NCBI RefSeq assembly: GCF_001184025.1
Contig: NZ_BBYG01000013.1
Span: forward strand, 186,001-250,000
From: Streptomyces maremycinicus
GTDB lineage: Bacteria; Actinomycetota; Actinomycetes; Streptomycetales; Streptomycetaceae
Length of the DNA stretch: 64,000 bases
Reading direction: 5' to 3'
Below are positions 1-6,312 of this stretch, piece by piece. A program made the translations under genes and the position numbers. The notes beneath the pieces are model-generated. The model ran no database searches and was not told the DNA's origin. It saw only the letters and a program-made list of their open reading frames with translations. How positions within the stretch are numbered: position 1 is the stretch's first letter; every line of letters starts with the position of its first letter.

Positions 1-295
1 CACCTCCCTCGTCCTGGCCGGCTTCGTCAGCTTCTACGCCTCCGCGAACCCCGACGGCCTGGAGAAGGTCGCCGCCGACAAGGGCATCGACAAGAAGACC
101 GAGGAGCACGCGTCCTCCGACTCGCCGCTCGCCGACTACGGCGTCAAGGACGTGACGAACGCCCGTCTGTCCGGCGGCCTCGCGGGCGTCATCGGCGTCG
201 GCACGACCGTCGTCGCGGGCAGCGCGGTGTTCTGGGCGGTGCGCAGGCGCCGCACGGGCGACGACGTGTCACCGACGGCCGTAGAGAACGTCTGA
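1..295 (+). CDS. ECF cobalt/nickel transporter, C-terminal PDGLE (CbiN-like) part, partial
   Basis: The gene enters from the left edge of the window; the reading frame begins at base 2 and stops with TGA at 293-295. About 97 residues are visible. They include the diagnostic PDGLE motif shortly after a membrane segment, a short exposed stretch, a second hydrophobic segment (LAGVIGVGTTVVAGSAVFWAV) and a basic tail. In ECF metal transporters this is the CbiN-like or NikN-like part, often fused behind the CbiM/NikM substrate-binding membrane protein. The next genes are cbiQ and cbiO, so the locus is a complete CbiM(N)QO importer. Cobalt is the usual annotation, but nickel cannot be excluded because the CbiM part, which holds the metal-binding N-terminus, lies outside the window. 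Confidence 0.85.
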   Translation, partial: TSLVLAGFVSFYASANPDGLEKVAADKGIDKKTEEHASSDSPLADYGVKDVTNARLSGGLAGVIGVGTTVVAGSAVFWAVRRRRTGDDVSPTAVENV

Positions 296-299
296 CGTC

Positions 300-1061
300 A
301 TGGGCGCGGGACACGCACACCGGCTCTACCGGCACGGGCACTCGCCCGTGCACGGCCTGCCGCCACACACCAAGCTCGCCGCCGTCCTCGCCTTCGTGGT
401 GGTCGTGGTGTCGACACCGCGGGAGGCGATGTGGGCGTTCGGCCTGTACGCGGTCCTGCTGGGGCTCGTCGCACGGCACGCGCGCGTGCCCGCCGGTTTC
501 CTGCTCAAACGGCTGCTGATCGAAGTGCCGTTCGTCGCGTTCGCGGTGCTGATGCCGTTCGTGGCGGAGGGCGAGCGGGTGGACGTGCTCGGCCTGTCCC
601 TCAGCGTCAACGGCCTGTGGGGCGCCTGGAACGTCCTCGCGAAGGGCACCCTGGGCGTCGCCGCCTCCGTACTGCTGGCGTCCACCACGGAGCTGCGTGA
701 GCTGCTCCTCGGCCTCCAGCGGCTGCGGCTGCCCCCGCTGCTCGTGCAGATCGCGTCCTTCATGATCCGCTACGGCGACGTCATCACGGACGAGATGCGG
801 CGCATGCGCGTCGCCCGGGAGTCGCGCGGGTTCGAGGCGCGTGGCCTCCGGCACTGGGGGGTGCTCGCGAAGTCGGCGGGCGCGCTGTTCATCCGCTCCT
901 ACGAACGCGGCGAGCGGGTGCATCTGGCCATGATCAGCCGGGGGTACGCCGGTTCCGTGCCGGTGATCGACGAGGTGACCGCGTCCCGGGCGCAGTGGTC
1001 GTACGCGCTGGCCCTCCCGTTCGCCGCCCTCCTGGTATGCGTGTTGGGATGGTCCTTGTGA
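300..1061 (+). CDS. cbiQ: ECF transporter transmembrane (T) component CbiQ
   Basis: This 253-residue integral membrane protein is the EcfT scaffold that couples ATP hydrolysis to the metal-binding subunit. Hydrophobic segments lie near residues 26-40, 44-60, 75-97 and 115-135, with a last one at 233-252. The two coupling-helix signatures that insert into the ATPases are present: ARESRG at about 182-187 and SRG at about 223-225. The ATG at 300 is only four bases after the upstream stop, and the end overlaps the cbiO start, so the genes form one translationally coupled operon. Family assignment is firm; cobalt versus nickel is inferred only from annotation habit. Confidence 0.92.
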   Translation: MGAGHAHRLYRHGHSPVHGLPPHTKLAAVLAFVVVVVSTPREAMWAFGLYAVLLGLVARHARVPAGFLLKRLLIEVPFVAFAVLMPFVAEGERVDVLGLSLSVNGLWGAWNVLAKGTLGVAASVLLASTTELRELLLGLQRLRLPPLLVQIASFMIRYGDVITDEMRRMRVARESRGFEARGLRHWGVLAKSAGALFIRSYERGERVHLAMISRGYAGSVPVIDEVTASRAQWSYALALPFAALLVCVLGWSL

Positions 1062-1837
1062 CTGACGCTGTGACGCCTTCCGTGACGCCCTCGCCCTCCC
1101 TCGAGGTGGCCGGTCTGGCCTTCGCCTACCCCGACGGCCACCAGGCCCTGTTCGGCGTGGACTTCCGCGTCGCGCGCGGCGAACGGGTCGCGCTGCTCGG
1201 CCCCAACGGCGCCGGCAAGACGACCCTCGTGCTGCACCTCAACGGCATCCTCACCGGCGGCGCGGGCAGCGTGACGGTGGCCGGACTGCCCGTCGGCAAG
1301 CAGCACATAGCCGAGATCCGCCGCAAGGTGGGCATCGTCTTCCAGGACCCGGACGACCAGTTGTTCATGCCGACGGTCCGTGAGGACGTGGCGTTCGGGC
1401 CGGCCGCCGCCGGACTGAAGGGGGCCGCTCTGGAGGCGCGGGTCGACCACGCCCTGGAGCAGGTCGGCATGGCGGAGTTCAAGAACCGTCCGCCGCACCA
1501 CCTGTCGTTCGGTCAGCGGCGCCGGGTGGCCGTCGCCACGGTGCTCGCGATGGAGCCGGAGATCCTCGTCCTGGACGAGCCGTCCTCCAACCTCGACCCC
1601 GCCTCACGCCGTGAACTGGCGGACATCCTGCGCTCGTTGGACGTCACCGTGCTCATGGTCACGCACGACCTGCCGTACGCCCTGGAGCTGTGCCCGCGTG
1701 CCCTGATCCTCAGCGAGGGCGTGATCGCCGCGGACGGCCGGACCGGCGATCTGCTCGCCGACGACGCCCTCATGCGCGCGCACCGCCTGGAGTTGCCCTT
1801 CGGGTTCGACCCGCGCTCCGCAACAATGGGCGCGTGA
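1049..1837 (+). CDS. cbiO: ECF transporter ATP-binding protein CbiO
   Basis: ABC ATPase that powers the metal importer. The Walker A is GPNGAGKTT (about 51-59), the Q-loop Gln is in VFQD (about 99), the signature is LSFGQ (about 152-156), the Walker B is ILVLDEP (about 172-178) followed by the D-loop NLDP, and the switch His is in VTHD (about 206). The frame stays open upstream to 995, but the ATG at 1049, or the GTG at 1058 that overlaps the cbiQ stop as GTGA, are the sensible starts. A single ATPase gene implies that the protein works as a homodimer. The stop overlaps the start of the next gene (GTGA at 1834-1837), so the regulator ohrR is read in the same transcript, which is an odd partner for a metal importer. 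Confidence 0.93.
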   Translation: MVLVTDAVTPSVTPSPSLEVAGLAFAYPDGHQALFGVDFRVARGERVALLGPNGAGKTTLVLHLNGILTGGAGSVTVAGLPVGKQHIAEIRRKVGIVFQDPDDQLFMPTVREDVAFGPAAAGLKGAALEARVDHALEQVGMAEFKNRPPHHLSFGQRRRVAVATVLAMEPEILVLDEPSSNLDPASRRELADILRSLDVTVLMVTHDLPYALELCPRALILSEGVIAADGRTGDLLADDALMRAHRLELPFGFDPRSATMGA

Positions 1838-2316
1838 ACAACGGGCGCGTGACGAACGAGGCACCCACGGCCGACGGCACCCTGCTCCTCGACGAGCAGT
1901 TGTGCTTCGCGCTGTACGCGGCCCAGCGCGCCGTGACGGCCGCGTACCGGCCGCTCCTGGACGAACTGGGGATCACCTACCCTCAGTACCTCGTGCTGCT
2001 GGTCCTGTGGGAGCGCGGTGAGACGACCGTCAAGGAGCTGGCGGCGGCCCTGCGCCTCGACTACGGCACGATGTCGCCGCTGCTGAAGCGGCTGGAGGCG
2101 GCCGGGCTGGTGCGCAGGGAGCGCTCGGCACGGGACGAGCGCTCGGTGCTCGTGGCGTGCACCGGGCGCGGCGAGGAGCTCAAGGAGCGCGCGGAGCGCG
2201 TACCAGGCACCCTGCTCGCGACGACGGGGCTGGGGACGGCGGAGGTCACGCGGCTGCGCGAGGAGTTGTGGGGCCTCGCGGAACGGGCCCAGGGCGCGGC
2301 GGACCGCACCCGCTGA
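1834..2316 (+). CDS. ohrR: MarR-family organic-hydroperoxide sensor OhrR
   Basis: A 160-residue winged-helix repressor. The N-terminal part contains LDEQLCFALYAAQRAV, where the lone conserved Cys matches the peroxide-sensing Cys of one-Cys OhrR proteins. The helix-turn-helix runs through TTVKELAAALRLDYGTMSPLL, and the wing contains RRERSARDERSVLV. In this family organic hydroperoxides oxidise the Cys and release the repressor from the ohr promoter. The Ohr peroxidase gene lies 300 bases downstream on the same strand, which supports the assignment. The GTG at 1834 overlaps the cbiO stop; the GTG at 1849 is an alternative start. A second Cys is present late in the protein (VACTGR), so the two-Cys mechanism is possible but its position is not the classical one. 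Confidence 0.88.
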   Translation: MNNGRVTNEAPTADGTLLLDEQLCFALYAAQRAVTAAYRPLLDELGITYPQYLVLLVLWERGETTVKELAAALRLDYGTMSPLLKRLEAAGLVRRERSARDERSVLVACTGRGEELKERAERVPGTLLATTGLGTAEVTRLREELWGLAERAQGAADRTR

Positions 2317-2321
2317 ACTCC

Positions 2322-2460
2322 GCCGGACCGCCCGACCACCGGACCGCGGGACCGCGGGACCGCCCGCACGGCTGACCCCCCGGACCGCCGGACCGCCCGC
2401 ACGGCTGACCCCCCGGACCGCCGGACCGCCCGCACGGCTGATCGTCCGCCCGCACGACTG
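2322..2460. repeat. Imperfect ~33-bp tandem repeat between ohrR and ohr
   Basis: About three and a half copies of a unit built from GGACCGCCGGACCGCCC and GCACGGCTGACCCCC follow the ohrR stop almost directly. The later copies decay. No convincing gene lies in either strand here. The unit is short enough to arise by replication slippage and is one of several such runs in the window. Confidence 0.75.
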
Positions 2461-2563
2461 CCCGGCGCGCCCGCGCGCCCGCGCGCCCGGCGGAACTTAC
2501 CCACGGTTACCAGCCCCTGGTGGGCAAGCACCTACCTACCGGCCGGTACCTTGTGCACGATGT

Positions 2564-2598
2564 AATTGGGCAACGCTATTGGGCAAGCCATTGGGCGA
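2564..2598 (+). promoter_or_regulatory. Three ATTGGGC direct repeats upstream of ohr (candidate OhrR operator)
   Basis: ATTGGGCAA occurs at about 2565-2573 and 2578-2586 and ATTGGGCGA at about 2590-2598, with 13- and 12-base periods, between the repeat block and the ohr ribosome binding site. A fourth partial copy, TGGGCAAG, is at 2521. The periodic, same-orientation arrangement just ahead of a hydroperoxide-inducible gene suggests a regulatory role. OhrR sites elsewhere are AT-rich palindromes, so this would be an unusual architecture. Confidence 0.45.
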
Positions 2599-2619
2599 GT
2601 TCCCGGGGGAGGTCCCGCC

Positions 2620-3093
2620 GTGACCGAAGACAGCGCCGTCGACGCCGTCCACACCGTCCATACGGTCGACACCCGTCCGACGAAGATCACCTACGTCGCC
2701 GAGGCCACCGCGCACGGCGGCCGCGACGGGTACGTGACCAGCCAGGACGGCCAGATCGGGCTGAAGGTGACGATGCCGCCGGAGCTGGGCGGCGACGGCA
2801 ACGGCACCAACCCGGAGCAGCTCTTCGCGGCCGGCTACAGCTCCTGCTTCCACAACGCGCTGATCCTCGTCGGCAACCGCGCGGGCTTCGACCTCACCGG
2901 CTCCACGGTGGCCGCGAAGGTCGGGATCGGCCCCAACCGGACCAAGGGCTACGGGCTCGCCGTCGCGCTCAGCGTCTCGCTCCCCGTCCTCGACCAGGAG
3001 GTCGCCGGGAAGCTCGTGGAGGCGGCGCACCAGGTGTGCCCGTACTCGAACGCCACCCGCGGCAACATCGATGTAACGATCATTCTCGGCTAG
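2620..3093 (+). CDS. ohr: Organic hydroperoxide resistance protein Ohr
   Basis: A 157-residue thiol peroxidase of the OsmC/Ohr family that reduces organic hydroperoxides, using lipoylated proteins as electron donors in studied members. Both catalytic cysteines are present, in YSSCFHNALI (about residue 80) and HQVCPYSNAT (about 142). The conserved NPEQLFAAGY segment precedes the first Cys. The chosen GTG at 2620 has a strong GGGGGAGG ribosome binding site about eight bases upstream; an upstream ATG at 2566 would fall within the direct-repeat region and is unlikely. The N-terminal 15 residues (VHTVHTVDT) are longer than in most Ohr proteins. It is probably repressed by OhrR, encoded just upstream. 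Confidence 0.95.
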   Translation: MTEDSAVDAVHTVHTVDTRPTKITYVAEATAHGGRDGYVTSQDGQIGLKVTMPPELGGDGNGTNPEQLFAAGYSSCFHNALILVGNRAGFDLTGSTVAAKVGIGPNRTKGYGLAVALSVSLPVLDQEVAGKLVEAAHQVCPYSNATRGNIDVTIILG

Positions 3094-3169
3094 GGCAACG
3101 AAGGAATCGCAGGCTTCACGGGGGTGTTCCCCGAGGAGTCGAAGGTGATCTCCGAGAGGGCGTGCGGGC

Positions 3170-4375
3170 GTGGACGTGAACGGTGCGGTGGCCGAGGGCT
3201 TCGAGCCGGTCCGGGAGGCGTTCGCGGCGAACTTCGAGCTGCTCGGCGAGCGGGGCGCCGCGGTGGCCGTCTACCGGGACGGGCACAAGGTCGTCGACCT
3301 GTGGGGCGGCACCCGGGACGTCGACGGTGCGACCGGTGGGGCGGGTGCGGCCGACGGGACCGGTGCGGCCCCCTGGGAGCAGGGCACCGCGCAGATCGTG
3401 CGGTCGGCGACCAAGGGCGTCGCCGCCGCCGCGCTCCTGCTGCTGCACCAGCGCGGGGAACTGGACCTGGACGCGCCCGTGGGGGCCTACTGGCCGGAGT
3501 ACAAGGCCGCCGGCAAGGAGCGGACGCTCGTGCGGCACCTGCTCGCGCACCGCGCGGGCGTCCCCGTGCTGGACCGGCCGCTGACACCCGCCGAGGCCGC
3601 CGATCCCGACCTCGGCGCGGCGGCGGTCGCTGCGCAGGCCCCGGTCTGGGAACCCGGGACGGACCACGGGTACCACGCGCAGACGTACAGCTGGCTGACC
3701 GGCGAACTGGTCCGGCGGATCACCGGCCGGACCATCGGCGAGTGGATCGCCGACGAGATCGCCGGGCCGGTCGGCGCCGACCTCTGGCTCGGCCTGCCGG
3801 AGGCGCGACGCGCGCGAGCGGGGCGGGTGGGGCAGGTGGACGCGCCGGTGCGCGCCGGAGCGCTGAGGACCCGGCCCAAGCCCGCCGTCACCGCCGCCTA
3901 CGCCGACCCCGCCTCCCTCACCCGCCGCGCCTTCGCCGCGATCACCCCGCTCCCCGACGAGAACGACCCCGCCTACCGGGCCGCGGCGCTCCCCGCCTCC
4001 AACGGCATCGCCACCGCCGACGGCCTGGCCCGCTTCTACGCGTCACTGATCGGCGAGGTGACGGGCGGGGTGCGGCTGCTGCGCCCGGAGACCGTGGAGC
4101 TGGCGCGCGGCGAGCAGTCCGCGGGCCCCGACCGGGTGCTCGTCGTGAACACCCGGTTCGGCCTCGGACACATGCTGCACGGGGCCGCGTCCCCGCTGCT
4201 GTCCCCCACCTCGTTCGGCCACCCGGGCCGCGGGGGCGCGCTCGGCCTCGCCGACCCCGCGTCGGGGATCGCCTTCGGCTATGTCACCAACGGCTTCCGG
4301 ACGAGCGTGACGGCGGATCCGCGCGCCCAGGCTCTGCTGCGGGCGCTGCGGACGGCCCTGGCGGCCGGGAGCTGA
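3170..4375 (+). CDS. Serine hydrolase, class C beta-lactamase/EstB-like esterase family
   Basis: A 401-residue protein of the beta-lactamase/transpeptidase-like superfamily. The catalytic SxxK motif is SATK (about residue 79), the Tyr motif is YSW within YHAQTYSWLTGELV (about 169), and the third motif is HPGRGG (about 347) in place of the KTG of true beta-lactamases. That combination is typical of family VIII esterases and cytoplasmic EstB-like hydrolases. No signal peptide is visible, so it probably acts in the cytoplasm as an esterase or amidase. The start is GTG 3170, in a region without a clear Shine-Dalgarno sequence. The substrate is unknown. Confidence 0.88.
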   Translation: MDVNGAVAEGFEPVREAFAANFELLGERGAAVAVYRDGHKVVDLWGGTRDVDGATGGAGAADGTGAAPWEQGTAQIVRSATKGVAAAALLLLHQRGELDLDAPVGAYWPEYKAAGKERTLVRHLLAHRAGVPVLDRPLTPAEAADPDLGAAAVAAQAPVWEPGTDHGYHAQTYSWLTGELVRRITGRTIGEWIADEIAGPVGADLWLGLPEARRARAGRVGQVDAPVRAGALRTRPKPAVTAAYADPASLTRRAFAAITPLPDENDPAYRAAALPASNGIATADGLARFYASLIGEVTGGVRLLRPETVELARGEQSAGPDRVLVVNTRFGLGHMLHGAASPLLSPTSFGHPGRGGALGLADPASGIAFGYVTNGFRTSVTADPRAQALLRALRTALAAGS

Positions 4376-4380
4376 CCCCC

Positions 4381-4662
4381 TCACACGTTGATCGAGTGCG
4401 ACCGGCGGCCCGAGTCGTCGTCGATCTCCACGTGCGCCTTGGTCAGCAACCGCATGGCGATCTCGTTGAGGGCACGGGCACCGGCGATCTCCTCGCCGAC
4501 CCGTGGCTGATCGACGTCCACGTTGTGCCGGGTGGCGTGCCCGTGGGCCCGGATCTCGGTCCCGTCGGGCAGACGGACCATCGCTACCGCGCGCGTGTGC
4601 CGGCCGTCCTCCTCGAACTCCAGCTCGACATGCCAGCCGACAGTGGTGTGCATGGTGGTCAT
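4381..4662 (-). CDS. DUF1876 domain protein
   Basis: A 93-residue cytoplasmic protein beginning MTTMHTTVGWHVELEFEEDG. The frame continues upstream, but the ATG at 4662 is preceded by an excellent GGAGGTGA site, and the upstream residues are low-complexity. The pattern (W-x-V-E-L-x-F-E-E, then a Thr/Arg-rich strand, a DGTEIRAHGHA turn and a helical end with VGEEIAGARAL) matches the DUF1876 family found across Streptomyces, often in several copies. The predicted fold is a small alpha/beta domain resembling dsRNA-binding proteins; function is unknown. It converges with the hydrolase gene, only five bases apart. Confidence 0.85.
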   Translation of the reverse strand: MTTMHTTVGWHVELEFEEDGRHTRAVAMVRLPDGTEIRAHGHATRHNVDVDQPRVGEEIAGARALNEIAMRLLTKAHVEIDDDSGRRSHSINV

Positions 4663-4785
4663 GGGGTCACCTCCGGAAGTCCTCCTTCCAGGGTGCTCCC
4701 GGGAGCGGTCGGCCGCACCCAGTCGGCCCGGCCGACCCGGCCGACCGGCTATCGATCCGGCGCGCGGGTCAGCCGTGTGCGGTTC

Positions 4786-4850
4786 AGCCACCACGCGGGT
4801 CAGCCGGTCGGCCGGTCGGTCAGCCGGTCAGCCGGTCAGCCGGTGTGCAG
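4786..4850. repeat. CCGGTCAG/CCGGTCGG tandem repeat at the 3' end of the EamA gene
   Basis: About six 8-11 base units of GTCAGCCG or GTCGGCCG run together just beyond, and into, the last codon of the downstream exporter gene, whose TGA is contributed by one of the repeats. Another CGGTTCAGCCACCACGCGGGTCAG stretch precedes it. The run looks like slippage-generated filler. Confidence 0.7.
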
Positions 4851-5681
4851 CATCAGGCCGATGCCGACGACGAGCAGGCCGGCGGCGACGATCCGGGGCG
4901 CGCCGAACCGTTCCTTGAAGAACAGCGCGCCGATGGCCGCTCCGACGATGATCGACGACTCCCGCAGCGCGGCGATCGGTGCCAGTTCGGCGCGGGTCTG
5001 CGCCCACAGGACGAGGGCGTACGCGAGGACGGACAGCGCGGAGCCGAGGAGGCCCAGGGCTGCGTAGGGGCGCAGCAGGGTGACGGTCCGCCCGCGCCAG
5101 CGGTGCACCGCGTACGCCGGGACGACGGCCCCCTGCACCGCCATCAGCCAGGCGATGTACCCCAGGGAGGACCCGGAGGCGCGGACGCCGAGCCCGTCGA
5201 TGACGGTGTACGCGGCGATCGTCATCCCGGTCGCCAGCGCGGCCCCGATCGCCGCCCAGTTCGGCCGCCGTCCGCGCAGCCCCCACAGGGCGACGCCGCT
5301 CAGCCCCGCGCAGGACAGCGCGACACCGGCGGCCGCCCAGCCGTCCGGGACCTCGTGCGCGAAGACGGCGGCGAGGACGGTTACGACGAGCGGCGCGGAG
5401 CCGCGCGCCAGGGGGTACGCCTGGCCGAAGTCGCCGAGCCGGAACGACCGCATGAGCAGCGCGTAGTAGGCGATGTGGACGGCGGCGGAGCTCAGCAGGT
5501 ACGGCCAGGCGCGGGCCGCCGGGAAGGCGGTGAACGGCACGAGCGCGAGCCCGATGAGCATGCCGCCGCCCGCGATCAGGGTGAACCCGACGAGTTTGTC
5601 GGTGATGCGGTGGGCGATGGCGTTCCAGCCCGCGTGGGTGACGGCGGCGCACAGGACGGCCGCGGTGACCAGCGGGGTCAC
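4836..5681 (-). CDS. EamA (DMT) family membrane transporter
   Basis: A 281-residue protein with ten predicted transmembrane helices and two EamA halves, the drug/metabolite transporter layout. The first half ends with a PLARGSAPLVV segment and the second with LRESSIIVGAAIGALFFKERFG, the paired ends typical of EamA repeats. The GTG at 5681 overlaps the stop of the upstream YbaK gene by four bases (5678-5681), so the two are translationally coupled. Substrate cannot be predicted; export of small metabolites or amino acids is common in the family. The extreme C-terminus runs into the tandem repeat described separately. Confidence 0.9.
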   Translation of the reverse strand: MTPLVTAAVLCAAVTHAGWNAIAHRITDKLVGFTLIAGGGMLIGLALVPFTAFPAARAWPYLLSSAAVHIAYYALLMRSFRLGDFGQAYPLARGSAPLVVTVLAAVFAHEVPDGWAAAGVALSCAGLSGVALWGLRGRRPNWAAIGAALATGMTIAAYTVIDGLGVRASGSSLGYIAWLMAVQGAVVPAYAVHRWRGRTVTLLRPYAALGLLGSALSVLAYALVLWAQTRAELAPIAALRESSIIVGAAIGALFFKERFGAPRIVAAGLLVVGIGLMLHTG

Positions 5682-6169
5682 GCGGTGTGCTCGCGCACGT
5701 CCACGAGGGTCGCTTCGGCGTGCTCGACGAGCTCCGCGGGCGCGATGGGGAAGACGACGTGCGGGTTCCCGGCGGCGGCCCACACCACGTCGTGCGCGAG
5801 CAGGTTGCGGTCGGCCAGCACCCGTGTCCGCGTCCGGTGTCCGAAGGGCGGCACGCCCCCGATCGCGTAGCCGGTGGTCTCCCGTACGACGTCGGCAGCG
5901 GCCCGTGTCACCTTCCCTGCGCCGAGTTCCCTGCGGACCAGTTCCAGGTCGACGCGTGAGGCGCCGTCCATCAGCACCAGCACCGGCACCCCGTCCGCCG
6001 CGAAGATCAGGGACTTGCAGATCTGGCTCAGCTCGCACCCGATCGCGGCGGCGGCCTCGGCGGCGGTCCGGGTCGCCTCGGGGAAGCGGCGGACCCGGGT
6101 GTGCAGTTCGTCGAGGCCCAGGTCCTGGAGTGCCTCGGCGAAACGGGGATGCGCGGCTGTCGTCGTCAT
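5678..6169 (-). CDS. YbaK/EbsC-family aminoacyl-tRNA deacylase
   Basis: A 163-residue homologue of the trans-acting editing proteins (YbaK, ProX, EbsC) that hydrolyse mischarged tRNAs such as Cys- or Ala-tRNA(Pro). Diagnostic features are CELSQICKSLIF (about 40-51) with the conserved Lys, VLVLMDGASRVDLELVRRELG, the TTGYAIGGVPPFGH loop (about 108-121) and the late AGNPHVVFPIAPAEL. The ATG at 6169 (MTTTAAHPRF) is the natural start; the longer frame to 6274 lacks family similarity. It is the first gene of a two-gene operon with the EamA transporter. Which mischarged tRNA it edits is not clear from sequence. Confidence 0.9.
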   Translation of the reverse strand: MTTTAAHPRFAEALQDLGLDELHTRVRRFPEATRTAAEAAAAIGCELSQICKSLIFAADGVPVLVLMDGASRVDLELVRRELGAGKVTRAAADVVRETTGYAIGGVPPFGHRTRTRVLADRNLLAHDVVWAAAGNPHVVFPIAPAELVEHAEATLVDVREHTA

Positions 6170-6249
6170 GCACGGCACGCTAGTGGCCGGTGTACGGGGC
6201 ACGCGAGTGGATTGTGCCCCGGTGCGGTGCCTGCCGCGGACGTGAAAAA

Positions 6250-6289
6250 GCCGGTGAGGGCGCCCCGTCCCCACGGAGCCCTCACCGGC
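6250..6289 (-). terminator. Rho-independent terminator of the MMPL gene
   Basis: GCCGGTGAGGGC at 6250-6261 pairs perfectly with GCCCTCACCGGC at 6278-6289, a 12-bp stem. Read on the minus strand it is followed by TTTTTC, so it ends transcription of the MMPL exporter gene. Confidence 0.88.
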
Positions 6290-6312
6290 GGTCTTTCAGG
6301 TGGACCGGTACG

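Noticed and set aside
2566-2619. Upstream ATG start for ohr
   Set aside because: It lies within the ATTGGGC repeats; the strong GGGGGAGG ribosome site favours GTG 2620.
3090-3676. Minus-strand ORFs opposite the serine hydrolase
   Set aside because: Arg/Pro-rich shadows with no domain; the plus-strand hydrolase has all catalytic motifs.
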